A DNA stretch of 6,354 bases from an uncultured Kouleothrix sp. (GCA_937858455.1 CALLYN010000755.1:1-6354); one strand, 5' to 3'. Positions 1 to 6,031 are shown, numbered from the stretch's first letter. The notes: a model not told the origin generated them from the sequence alone. Made by a program: numbers and translations.

Positions 1-99
1 CCCACCGCCGCACCGGCCGAGCCGACCAAGGCGCCTGAGCCTACCGCCGCACCGGCCGAGCCGACCAAGGCGCCCGAGCCTACCGCCGCCCCGGCCGCC
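1..99 (+). repeat. 39-base tandem repeat encoding a Pro/Ala-rich linker
   Basis: Two 39-base copies (1-39 and 40-78) differ at only a few third-base or first-copy positions, and a third partial copy runs from 79 to about 99. Each encodes PTAAPAEPTKAPE. More copies may lie upstream, outside the window. The repeat codes for a flexible linker in the binding protein and is prone to copy-number change by slippage. Confidence 0.9.
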
Positions 100-1044
100 A
101 GCGGCACGCCCGACAAAGTGACGCTGCAGCTCAAGTGGGTCGCCCAGGCGCAGTTCGCCGGCTACTACGCCGCGCTCGACCAGGGCTTCTACAAGGCCGA
201 GAACCTCGACGTGACGATCAAGCCCGGCGGGCCCGATATTGCCCCCGAGCAGGTGGTGGCGAGCGGCCAGGCCGAGTTCGGCCTCGACTGGCTGGCCAGC
301 CTGCTGTCGGTGCGCGAGCAGGGCACGCCGCTGGTGAACATCGCGCAGGTGTTCAAGTTCGCCGGCATGCGCGAGCTCTCGTGGAAGAGCACCAACATCA
401 ACACCCCGGCCGACTGGAAGGGCAAGAAGGTCGCGGTGTGGTTCTTCGGCAACGAGTTCAACTTGCTGGCGACGCTGGCCAAGTACAACCTGGACAAAGA
501 CAAGGACATCACGCTGGTGCAGCAGCCGTTCGACATGAACCTGCTGCTGAACAAAGAGGTCGATGCCGCCGCAGCCATGACCTACAACGAGCTGTACCAG
601 GTGCTCAGCGCCGGCCACAAGATCGACGAGCTGAACATCATCGACTACAACAAAGAGGGCACCGCGATGCCCGAGGACGGCATCTTCACCAGCCAGGAGT
701 GGCTCGGCAAAGATCCCAAGAACAAGGACATCGCCGCGCGCTTCCTGCGGGCCTCGTTCAAGGGCTGGGAGTACTGCCGCGACAACGTCGACGCGTGCGT
801 CGATATTGTGCTCAAGAACGACGCCTCGGGCGTGATGACCAAAGAGGCCCAGAAGTGGCAGATGGTCGAGGTCAACAAGCTGGTGTGGGGCGACCCAGTC
901 GATAAGGCCGCGAAGATCGGCTACATGGAGCCGGATCTGTTCAAGCGCGGCGCCGAGACGGCGCTCAAGTTCGGCGTGATCAAGAAGCCCGCCGAAGACG
1001 CAGCCTACACGCACGAGATCTGGGATATGGCGACGAGCAAGTAG
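1..1044 (+). CDS. ABC transporter substrate-binding protein, NMT1/THI5-like (5' partial)
   Basis: The reading frame is open from base 1, so the start, signal peptide and any lipobox lie upstream; 347 residues are visible, ending in two consecutive TAG stops (1042-1047). Residues 1-33 are a Pro/Ala/Glu/Thr linker with a 13-residue repeat, as commonly lies between the lipidated cysteine and the folded domain in Chloroflexota lipoproteins. The binding domain begins around residue 40 with LQLKWVAQAQFAGYYAALDQ, followed by GFYKAENLDVTI, typical of the NMT1/THI5-like periplasmic-binding family (ThiY, SsuA and TauA relatives). Later landmarks are the GQAEFGLDW segment near residue 90 and WKGKKVAVW near residue 140. 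Such proteins bind small cyclic or sulfonated molecules outside the membrane and deliver them to an ABC permease, which would be encoded outside this window. The dihydropyrimidinase downstream suggests a pyrimidine or ureide ligand; that is inference. The GTG at 118 is internal, not the start. Confidence 0.88.
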   Translation, partial: PTAAPAEPTKAPEPTAAPAEPTKAPEPTAAPAASGTPDKVTLQLKWVAQAQFAGYYAALDQGFYKAENLDVTIKPGGPDIAPEQVVASGQAEFGLDWLASLLSVREQGTPLVNIAQVFKFAGMRELSWKSTNINTPADWKGKKVAVWFFGNEFNLLATLAKYNLDKDKDITLVQQPFDMNLLLNKEVDAAAAMTYNELYQVLSAGHKIDELNIIDYNKEGTAMPEDGIFTSQEWLGKDPKNKDIAARFLRASFKGWEYCRDNVDACVDIVLKNDASGVMTKEAQKWQMVEVNKLVWGDPVDKAAKIGYMEPDLFKRGAETALKFGVIKKPAEDAAYTHEIWDMATSK

Positions 1045-1060
1045 TAGCAGCGCCTGTGCG

Positions 1061-1127
1061 GTAGGCAGTAGGCAGTAAGCAGTAGGCATATATGCCTACT
1101 GCTTACTGCCTACTGCTTACTGCCGAC
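1061..1127. repeat. Palindromic heptanucleotide tandem repeat (GTAGGCA/GTAAGCA)
   Basis: The left arm has four 7-base units from 1061 to 1088: GTAGGCA, GTAGGCA, GTAAGCA, GTAGGCA. After TATA, the right arm carries five complementary units (1093-1127): TGCCTAC, TGCTTAC, TGCCTAC, TGCTTAC, TGCCGAC. The arms are perfectly complementary from 1065 to 1116. They pair out to 1061-1120 with one G/T mismatch (1064 and 1117), which would be a G-U wobble in RNA. The element fills most of the 94-base gap after the binding-protein gene and stops just short of the next gene's ribosome-binding site. It could act as a transcript-end hairpin, but no T-run follows. Heptamer tandem repeats of this style are known as dispersed intergenic repeats in cyanobacteria, and I recall similar ones in Chloroflexota. 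Confidence 0.9.
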
Positions 1128-1138
1128 TGGAGAAGCGT

Positions 1139-2140
1139 ATGGACTTTGGCATCACCCTCAAGCCCGACATGACGCCTGGCCGCGCGGTGGCGCTGGCGCA
1201 GCAGGCCGAGGCGGCCGGCTTCGGCTATGGCTGGCTGTTCGACTCGCACGTGCTCTGGCTCGATCCCTACCCGCTGCTGACGATGATCGCGCTCGGCACC
1301 ACGCGCATGCGCCTGGGCACCTGCGTGACCAACCCGGCCACGCGCGACCCGAGCGTCACCGCTAGCACGCTGGCTACGCTGAACGTGGTGTCGGGCGGGC
1401 GCATGGACCTGGGCATCGGGCGTGGCGATAGCGCGCGGCGCGTGCTTGGCAAAAAGCCCACCACCCTGGCGAACCTCGAGCAGGCCGTGCGGATCATCAA
1501 AGACCTGGCCGAAGGCCGCGCTACCGACTACGACGGCGAGCAGATCCGCCTCGACTGGGCCGGCGGCAGCCTGCCGGTGTGGATCGCCGGCTACGGCCCC
1601 AAGGCGCTGAACCTGACCGGCCGCGTGGCCGATGGCGTGATCCTGCAGTTCGCCGACCCGAACCTGATCAAGTGGTGCCTGCAGTTCGTGCACGAGGGCG
1701 CACGCCAGGCCGGCCGCGACCCTCAGAGCATCAAGGTGATGGCCGCCGCGCCGGTGTGGGTTTCGGACAACCTGGCCGAGGCGCGCGAGCACGTGCGCTG
1801 GTTCCCGGCGCTGGTGTCGAACCACGTGATGGATCTGATCAACCGCTACGACCCGGCCGACCTGCCGCCCGAGCTGACGACGTATGTGCGCGATCGCCAG
1901 GGCTACAACTACTTGCACCACGCCGAGGTCGGCAGCAGCAACGCCGAGTTCGTGTCGGATGAAGTCACCGACCGCTTCTGCATTGTCGGCACCGCCGACG
2001 ACCACCGCCGCAAGCTGCGCGAGCTGGCCGACGCGGGCGTGGATCAGTTCAACATCTACCTGATGAGCGGCGACGAGGAAGCGACGCTTGCGGTGTACGG
2101 AAACGAGATCGTGCCGGAGTTTGCGCACGCTGCGCAGTAG
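1139..2140 (+). CDS. LLM class flavin/F420-dependent oxidoreductase
   Basis: This 333-residue protein has the TIM-barrel luciferase-like monooxygenase pattern related to methylenetetrahydromethanopterin reductase (Mer). Visible signatures are an N-terminal MDFGITLKPD strand, WLFDSHVLW (32-40), LGTCVTNPATRDPSVTAS (59-76), GGRMDLGIGRGDSA (86-99), PVWIAGYGPKALNLTGRVADG (146-166) and a C-terminal DQFNIYLMSGDEEA. It most resembles the CPS_4043-like putative F420 group (TIGR03842), from memory. Such enzymes use FMN or coenzyme F420 for hydride transfer or oxygenation; which one applies here cannot be read from the sequence. Its place beside a dihydropyrimidinase suggests a redox step on a pyrimidine-like ring, which is inference. 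ATG 1139 is preceded by GGAGAAG at 1129-1135. Only 15 bases separate its stop from the macrodomain gene, so they are probably co-transcribed. Confidence 0.9.
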   Translation: MDFGITLKPDMTPGRAVALAQQAEAAGFGYGWLFDSHVLWLDPYPLLTMIALGTTRMRLGTCVTNPATRDPSVTASTLATLNVVSGGRMDLGIGRGDSARRVLGKKPTTLANLEQAVRIIKDLAEGRATDYDGEQIRLDWAGGSLPVWIAGYGPKALNLTGRVADGVILQFADPNLIKWCLQFVHEGARQAGRDPQSIKVMAAAPVWVSDNLAEAREHVRWFPALVSNHVMDLINRYDPADLPPELTTYVRDRQGYNYLHHAEVGSSNAEFVSDEVTDRFCIVGTADDHRRKLRELADAGVDQFNIYLMSGDEEATLAVYGNEIVPEFAHAAQ

Positions 2141-2142
2141 GC

Positions 2143-2148
2143 AAGGAG
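2143..2148 (+). promoter_or_regulatory. Ribosome-binding site of the macrodomain gene
   Basis: AAGGAG lies 7 bases before ATG 2156, inside the 15-base gap after the oxidoreductase stop. It fixes the start and supports translation from the same message as the upstream gene. Confidence 0.8.
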
Positions 2149-2155
2149 CCCAGCC

Positions 2156-2692
2156 ATGCGCTTTGCCGTGCATTCTTGTGCTCTCGAGCTGGTACAGGGC
2201 GACATCGTCGAGCAGGACGTCGACGCGATCGTGAATGCCGCAAATAGCTCGCTGCTGGGCGGCGGCGGCGTCGATGGCGCGATCCACCGCGCGGCCGGCC
2301 CCGAGCTGCTGGCCGAGTGCCGCACGCTGGGCGGCTGCCCCACCGGCGAGGCGCGCATCACCAGGGGCTACCGGCTGCGGGCGCGCTATGTCATCCACAC
2401 GGTCGGCCCGGTATACCACGGGCGGCCGCAGGATGCCGCGCTGCTCGCGAGCGCGTATCGCAGCAGCCTGGTGCTGGCGGCCGCCCACGGCCTGCGCAGC
2501 GTCGCCTTCCCGTCGATCAGCACGGGCGCGTATGGCTACCCGCTGGCCGAGGCCGCGCCGGTCGCGCTCGGCGCTGTACAAGCCTTTCTGGCGCAGGGCG
2601 TCGTGCTTGGGCTGGTGCGCTTTGTGCTGTGGAACCATGCCGCGCTGGCGGCCTTCGAGCGCGCCGCGCACAGCCTGTTTTCGAGCGAGTAG
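2156..2692 (+). CDS. Macrodomain protein, O-acetyl-ADP-ribose deacetylase type
   Basis: This is a stand-alone macrodomain of 178 residues, the usual size for the family. It has the full MacroD/YmdB-like pattern: [17 protein letters not shown] (14-30), the loop [20 protein letters not shown] (31-50), [14 protein letters not shown] (61-74), [11 protein letters not shown] (78-88) and the phosphate-binding loop [11 protein letters not shown] (120-130). The conserved Asn30 and the [10 protein letters not shown] loop with Asp40 are those implicated in ADP-ribose binding and catalysis in the hydrolytic group. Related enzymes remove acetyl from O-acetyl-ADP-ribose or mono-ADP-ribose from proteins, in the cytoplasm. 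No signal peptide, membrane segment or fused domain is visible. It sits between an oxidoreductase and a dihydropyrimidinase, an unexpected setting. Its role there is unknown; it may have been carried along or may handle an ADP-ribosyl metabolite or modification. Confidence 0.95.
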   Translation: MRFAVHSCALELVQGDIVEQDVDAIVNAANSSLLGGGGVDGAIHRAAGPELLAECRTLGGCPTGEARITRGYRLRARYVIHTVGPVYHGRPQDAALLASAYRSSLVLAAAHGLRSVAFPSISTGAYGYPLAEAAPVALGAVQAFLAQGVVLGLVRFVLWNHAALAAFERAAHSLFSSE

Positions 2693-2708
2693 TTCACCGG
2701 GTGATTTG

Positions 2709-2765
2709 ATTGTAGATTGCAGATTGCAGGTTGCGCCTCGGCTAGGCCGCAATCTCCAATCTCCA
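2709..2765. repeat. Second heptamer-repeat hairpin (AGATTGC units)
   Basis: Tandem 7-base units AGATTGC (2714-2720), AGATTGC (2721-2727) and AGGTTGC (2728-2734) lead into GCCT-CGGCT-AGGC (2735-2747), a small stem-loop. After one extra C come the complementary units GCAATCT (2749-2755) and CCAATCT (2756-2762). The fold is a hairpin with one G-U pair, one bulge and one C-C mismatch. The architecture matches the 1061-1127 element (heptamers facing their complements), but the heptamer is different. It fills the gap between the macrodomain and dihydropyrimidinase genes. Confidence 0.75.
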
Positions 2766-2768
2766 GTG

Positions 2769-2774
2769 TATAAT
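2769..2774 (+). promoter_or_regulatory. Possible promoter -10 box before the dihydropyrimidinase gene
   Basis: A consensus TATAAT lies 21 bases before the start codon, in an otherwise GC-rich genome. Transcription from it would begin near 2781, giving a leader of about 15 bases that still holds the ribosome-binding site. No convincing -35 hexamer lies at 16-18 bases spacing; that region is the right arm of the heptamer hairpin. The box is judged on sequence alone. Confidence 0.35.
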
Positions 2775-2783
2775 CCGCAATTC

Positions 2784-2790
2784 GAGGAGG
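2784..2790 (+). promoter_or_regulatory. Strong ribosome-binding site of the dihydropyrimidinase gene
   Basis: GAGGAGG ends 5 bases before ATG 2796. It decides the start of the dihydropyrimidinase against upstream in-frame starts that would overlap the macrodomain gene. The same GAGGAGG motif precedes the aldehyde dehydrogenase gene. Confidence 0.85.
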
Positions 2791-2795
2791 AAACA

Positions 2796-4196
2796 ATGAG
2801 CACAGTCATTAAAGGCGGTACGATCGTCACCGCCAGCGACACCTACCAGGCCGACGTGCTGATCGAGGGTGAGCAGATCGCCACCGTCGGCCACGGGCTT
2901 AGCGGCGACACCACGATCGACGCCAGCGGCAAGTATGTGATCCCCGGCGGCATCGACGTGCACACCCACCTCGACATGCCCTTTGGCGGCACGGTGTCGT
3001 CCGACGACTTCTTCACCGGCCACAGGGCCGCGGCCTTCGGCGGCACGACCATGCATATCGACTTCGCCATCCAGCCCAAGGGCGCCACGCTGCGCGAGAC
3101 GCTCGACATCTGGCACGGCAAGGCCAACGGCAAGGCCGCCGTCGACTACGGCTTCCACGTGGCGATCACCGACCTGCCCGACAGCGTGATGGACGAGATC
3201 AAGCAGTGCCCCGACTACGGCGTCACCAGCCTGAAGCTGTTTATGGCCTACAAGGGCGCGCTCATGGTCGACGACGCGACGCTGTTCCGCGCGATGCAGC
3301 AGGCGGCCGAGCACGGCCTGCTGATCATGGTGCACGCCGAGAACGGCGATGCGATCGATATTCTGGTGAACGAGGCGATCGCCGCCGGCAACCTGGAGCC
3401 AAAATACCACGCGCTCACCCGCCCGCCCGAGCTTGAGGCCGAGGCCACCGAGCGCGCCATCCGCCTGGCCGAGGTGGCCGGCAGCCCGCTGTACGTGGTG
3501 CACGTCACCAACGCCGGCGCGATGGAGGCGATCCAGAGCGCGCGCGCGCGCGGCCGCAGCCGCCAGATTTTCGGCGAGACGTGCACGCAGTACTTCTTCT
3601 TCACCAAAGACGACCTGGCGCGACCCGGCTTCGAGGGCGCCAAGTGGGTCTGCTCGCCGCCCTACCGCGAGGTTCACGACCAGCAGGCCCTGTGGGGCGC
3701 GGTGGCCAGCAACGCGCTGCAGGTGATCAGCACCGACCACTGCCCGTTCTGGTTCGAGGGCGGCAAGGATGGCCGCACCCCCGGCAAAGAGCTGGGCATC
3801 GGCAACTTCGCCAAGATCCCCAACGGCTGCCCCGGCATCGAGGATCGCATGATGGTGCTGTACACTGCCGGCGTGCGCGGCGGCCGCTTCTCGCTCAACC
3901 GCTGGGTTGAGCTGTGCTGCACCAACCCGGCCAAGCTGTTCGGCTGCTACCCGCAGAAGGGCACGATCGCGCCGGGCGCCGACGCCGACGTGGTGGTGTG
4001 GGATCCCAACGCCAGCTACACGATCACCGCCGCCAAGCAGCACCAGCGCACCGACTACAACCTGTACGAGGGCATGGAGGTGACGGGCCTGCCCAGCGTG
4101 GTGCTCTCGCGCGGGCGCGTGCTGGTGCAGGACGGCGAGTGGAAGGGCGAGCAGGGCGCAGGCAAGTTCGTGCGGCGCAATCGCTTCAAGATCTAG
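2796..4196 (+). CDS. hydA: Dihydropyrimidinase / D-hydantoinase
   Basis: This 466-residue amidohydrolase has the usual family length and opens the ring of dihydrouracil, dihydrothymine or 5-substituted hydantoins to N-carbamoyl-amino acids (EC 3.5.2.2). It is cytoplasmic. All metal-ligand positions of the binuclear centre are present: His56 and His58 in DVHTHLD, the lysine expected to be carboxylated, Lys147, in TSLKLFMAYKG, His180 in MVHAEN, His236 in VVHVTNA and Asp314 in STDHCPF. Tyr152 of the AYKG motif matches the substrate-contacting tyrosine. The N-terminal VIKGGTIVTASDTYQADVLI and C-terminal GTIAPGADADVVVWDP form the usual small beta-sandwich. The product would be a beta-amino acid precursor, which fits the aminotransferase downstream. 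Dihydropyrimidinase and hydantoinase cannot be separated from sequence alone; allantoinase is unlikely given the overall resemblance. The gene may be transcribed from its own promoter at 2769. Confidence 0.96.
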   Translation: MSTVIKGGTIVTASDTYQADVLIEGEQIATVGHGLSGDTTIDASGKYVIPGGIDVHTHLDMPFGGTVSSDDFFTGHRAAAFGGTTMHIDFAIQPKGATLRETLDIWHGKANGKAAVDYGFHVAITDLPDSVMDEIKQCPDYGVTSLKLFMAYKGALMVDDATLFRAMQQAAEHGLLIMVHAENGDAIDILVNEAIAAGNLEPKYHALTRPPELEAEATERAIRLAEVAGSPLYVVHVTNAGAMEAIQSARARGRSRQIFGETCTQYFFFTKDDLARPGFEGAKWVCSPPYREVHDQQALWGAVASNALQVISTDHCPFWFEGGKDGRTPGKELGIGNFAKIPNGCPGIEDRMMVLYTAGVRGGRFSLNRWVELCCTNPAKLFGCYPQKGTIAPGADADVVVWDPNASYTITAAKQHQRTDYNLYEGMEVTGLPSVVLSRGRVLVQDGEWKGEQGAGKFVRRNRFKI

Positions 4197-4221
4197 GCTG
4201 GCGCCTGCTTATTTTGGTGCA

Positions 4222-4248
4222 CCCCTGCCCCTCCCTCGCGGGGCGGGG
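4222..4248. repeat. C-rich/G-rich hairpin after the dihydropyrimidinase gene
   Basis: CCCC at 4222-4225 and 4228-4231 can pair with GGGG at 4240-4243 and 4245-4248, with a small internal mismatch and an 8-base loop. It begins 25 bases after the stop codon. No T-run follows, so a termination role is only possible, not shown. Confidence 0.5.
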
Positions 4249-4261
4249 AAACTTACTACGA

Positions 4262-4294
4262 TGCTGGTGCGCCGGCTCCGCCGGCGCACCAGCA
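4262..4294. terminator. Perfect GC-rich hairpin, possible transcript end
   Basis: The arms 4263-4275 (GCTGGTGCGCCGG) and 4281-4293 are exactly complementary around the loop CTCCG. T4262-A4294 adds one further pair, and a C-G pair could close the loop to three bases. The hairpin is about 70 bases after the dihydropyrimidinase stop and 147 bases before the next gene. It lacks a downstream T-run, so it is either a hairpin-only terminator or stabiliser or a dispersed palindromic repeat. The remaining bases to 4440 hold weak -10-like sites (TACAAT at 4341-4346 and TATACA at 4415-4420) without good -35 boxes. Confidence 0.5.
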
Positions 4295-4440
4295 CCACAA
4301 TGTCGTCGCAAAACCTCATAGAGCGATCAGATAGAGGCTGTACAATCCACACCGATTCGTTGGCGTAGGCACGATCATCTTCTGTGCATGTGCGCCATCT
4401 GTGGATGCTCGCTCTATACATAAAAGAAAGAACACGACCA

Positions 4441-5787
4441 ATGACGGCAACCGAGCTATCCCGCCAGGAGATCCTCGACATCTCGCGCGACACCACGCTG
4501 TATGAGTGGACGGCGCAGAAGGCCATGAAGCCGCTGGTGATCGACCGCGCCAAGGGCATCTACATGTGGGACGCCGACGGCAAGCGCTACATGGACTTCA
4601 ACTCGCAGCTCATGTGCGTCAATATCGGCCACGGCGACGCGCGCGTGATCGACGCGGTGACCGCGCAGATGCAGAAGGTCGCCTATATCGCGCCAACCGT
4701 GGCCACCACCGCGCCGCGCGCCGAGCTGGGCCGGCTGCTCAACGAGATCACGCCCGGCAACCTGAGCAAAGCGTTTTTCACAAACGGCGGCGCCGAAGCC
4801 AACGAGAACGCGGTCAAGATCGCGCGCATGTACAGCGGCCGCCATAAGATCCTCGTGCGCTACCGCGCCTACCACGGCGCCACCGCCGGCGCGATCACGC
4901 TCACCGGCGACCCGCGGCGCTGGGCTGCCGAGCCGGGCATCCCCGGCGTAGTGCGCATCCCCGATTTCTACCCCTACCGCGCCGGCAAGGCGCTCGACGA
5001 CGCCGAGTACACCGCGTCGGTGCTGAACGCCACCGAGGATATTATTCAGTTCGAGGGGCCGCACACGATCGCCGCCATGATCATCGAGACCGTGGTAGGC
5101 ACCAACGGCATCCTGATCCCCTCGGCCGGCTACATCCACGGCCTGCGCGCGCTGTGCGATAAGTACGGCATCCTGCTGATCTGCGACGAGGTGATGAGCG
5201 GATTCGGCCGCACCGGCGAGTGGTTCGCGGTCGATCACTGGGGCGTCACGCCCGATATCATGACCCTGGCCAAGGGTCTGACATCGGCCTACGTGCCGCT
5301 GGGCGCGACCATGGTCACCGACACGATCGCCGAGTTTTTCGAGGATCACCCGCTCTACGCCGGGCTGACGTATAACGCGCACTCGGTGGGCTGCGCGGCC
5401 GGCGTCGCGTGCATCAATATCTACAAAGAAGACAAGCTGATCGAAAACGCCCGCGCCATGGGCGAAATTCTGAAGGTCGAGCTAGCCAGGCTGAAAGAAA
5501 AGCACCCCAGCGTTGGCGATACGCGCGCGATCGGCTTGTTCAGCCTGGTTGAGCTGGTGAAAAACCGCGACACGCGCGAGCCGCTGACGCCCTACAACCC
5601 CAAGCCCAGCGAGCTTGGCCCTATGCCGGCCTTCAACGCATTCCTGCGCGAGAATGGCCTGTTCACGTTCGTGCGCTGGAACACCTTCTTCGTCAACCCG
5701 CCGCTGTGCATCACCGAGCAGCAGCTGCGCGAAGGCCTGGCGATCATCGACCGCGGGCTCGACATTGTGGATCAGGCGGTCGCCTAG
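4441..5787 (+). CDS. Class III PLP-dependent omega-aminotransferase
   Basis: This 448-residue protein has the fold-type I class III aminotransferase pattern. GIYMWDADGKRYMDF (39-53) and the PLP-phosphate loop TNGGAEANENAVK (114-126) come first, then the YHG motif (144-146). The CDEVMSGFGRTGE segment (248-260) has Asp249 facing the PLP ring nitrogen. Lys278 in TLAKGLTSAYVPLG should form the Schiff base. A GLTYNAHSVGCAAG region and a C-terminal small domain follow. Family members use beta-alanine, 3-aminoisobutyrate, taurine, GABA or similar omega-amines with pyruvate or 2-oxoglutarate as acceptor. Next to dihydropyrimidinase and an aldehyde dehydrogenase, beta-alanine or 3-aminoisobutyrate to the semialdehyde is the best guess. 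ATG 4441 is chosen because MTATELSRQE is a natural N-terminus; GTG 4384 would add 19 unlikely residues. The only upstream purine stretch is AAGAAAG at 4424-4430, much weaker than the GAGGAGG of its neighbours. Confidence 0.92.
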   Translation: MTATELSRQEILDISRDTTLYEWTAQKAMKPLVIDRAKGIYMWDADGKRYMDFNSQLMCVNIGHGDARVIDAVTAQMQKVAYIAPTVATTAPRAELGRLLNEITPGNLSKAFFTNGGAEANENAVKIARMYSGRHKILVRYRAYHGATAGAITLTGDPRRWAAEPGIPGVVRIPDFYPYRAGKALDDAEYTASVLNATEDIIQFEGPHTIAAMIIETVVGTNGILIPSAGYIHGLRALCDKYGILLICDEVMSGFGRTGEWFAVDHWGVTPDIMTLAKGLTSAYVPLGATMVTDTIAEFFEDHPLYAGLTYNAHSVGCAAGVACINIYKEDKLIENARAMGEILKVELARLKEKHPSVGDTRAIGLFSLVELVKNRDTREPLTPYNPKPSELGPMPAFNAFLRENGLFTFVRWNTFFVNPPLCITEQQLREGLAIIDRGLDIVDQAVA

Positions 5788-5801
5788 CTCTCGCGCGCGG
5801 C

Positions 5802-5823
5802 GCTGCCGTTCGCCTGCGGCAGC
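5802..5823. terminator. Hairpin just after the aminotransferase stop
   Basis: GCTGCCG (5802-5808) and CGGCAGC (5817-5823) form a 7-bp perfect stem around an 8-base loop, 14 bases after the stop codon. No T-run follows, so termination is a positional guess. Confidence 0.35.
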
Positions 5824-5927
5824 ATGGTACTCTGCCATCGTCGTGTCTGCGGTTTTGCCGCGCGGAACGCCCAGCCTGCGGCAGTGCGCGCCAAGCAAGC
5901 CCTAAAGTACAGGAGTTACGCAGTGTT

Positions 5928-5941
5928 CTCCCACGTGGGAG
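5928..5941. promoter_or_regulatory. 14-base perfect palindrome with CACGTG core
   Basis: CTCCCACGTGGGAG reads the same on both strands. It directly abuts the next hairpin. It could be a protein-binding site for a dimeric regulator or simply part of a dispersed repeat. It is over 200 bases from the next gene, which weakens an operator role. Confidence 0.4.
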
Positions 5942-5942
5942 G

Positions 5943-5978
5943 TTTGGAGGGCGCAAGCCCTCCAAAATCACTCTTTTT
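5943..5978 (+). terminator. GNRA-loop hairpin with downstream T-run, possible intrinsic terminator
   Basis: TTTGGAGGGC (5943-5952) and GCCCTCCAAA (5957-5966) form a 10-bp perfect stem closed by the GCAA tetraloop, a stable GNRA type. Five T residues follow at 5974-5978, 7 bases after the stem. That spacing is longer than in classical terminators. It would end transcripts from the aminotransferase side. The T-run is also the start of the next inverted repeat. Confidence 0.5.
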
Positions 5979-6020
5979 GGCAGGTCGCGGCCACCGCCGT
6001 AGCCGCGACCTGCCAAAAAG
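5973..6020. repeat. Perfect 19-bp inverted repeat
   Basis: The arms 5973-5991 and 6002-6020 are exact reverse complements around a 10-base loop (CACCGCCGTA). Each arm begins or ends with T5 or A5 outside a GC-rich stem (GGCAGGTCGCGGC). The T tract is on the 5' side and the A tract on the 3' side, so this hairpin itself is not a classical terminator. It looks like a mobile or dispersed palindromic element or a structured RNA. Confidence 0.85.
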
Positions 6021-6031
6021 GAAGTTTTCGC

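Noticed and set aside
118..120. GTG 118 as the start of the binding-protein gene
   Set aside because: The frame is open to base 1 and codes for the typical linker upstream, with no ribosome-binding site before 118.
1061..1127. CRISPR array
   Set aside because: The units are 7 bases with no spacers and face each other as a palindrome.
2235..2795. N-terminal extension of the dihydropyrimidinase frame through the macrodomain gene
   Set aside because: The extension is low-complexity Ala/Arg/Ser in a shifted frame of the macrodomain gene; ATG 2796 with GAGGAGG is the natural start and gives the usual family length.
1103..2842. Long minus-strand open frame (579 codons) opposite the oxidoreductase and macrodomain genes
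   Set aside because: It is Arg/Ala/His-rich with no recognisable motif and lies entirely antisense to two well-supported genes; long antisense frames are expected at this GC content.
2742..4043. Minus-strand open frame (433 codons) opposite dihydropyrimidinase
   Set aside because: The sequence is a Gly/Ala/Val/His-biased shadow of a gene with a full set of catalytic residues; no start signal was seen.
4384..4440. GTG 4384 as start of the aminotransferase
   Set aside because: It would add 19 residues unlike the family N-terminus from a region that reads as a leader, with a better start at ATG 4441.
4456..5382. Minus-strand open frame (308 codons) opposite the aminotransferase
   Set aside because: Compositional shadow of a clear gene, without family motifs.
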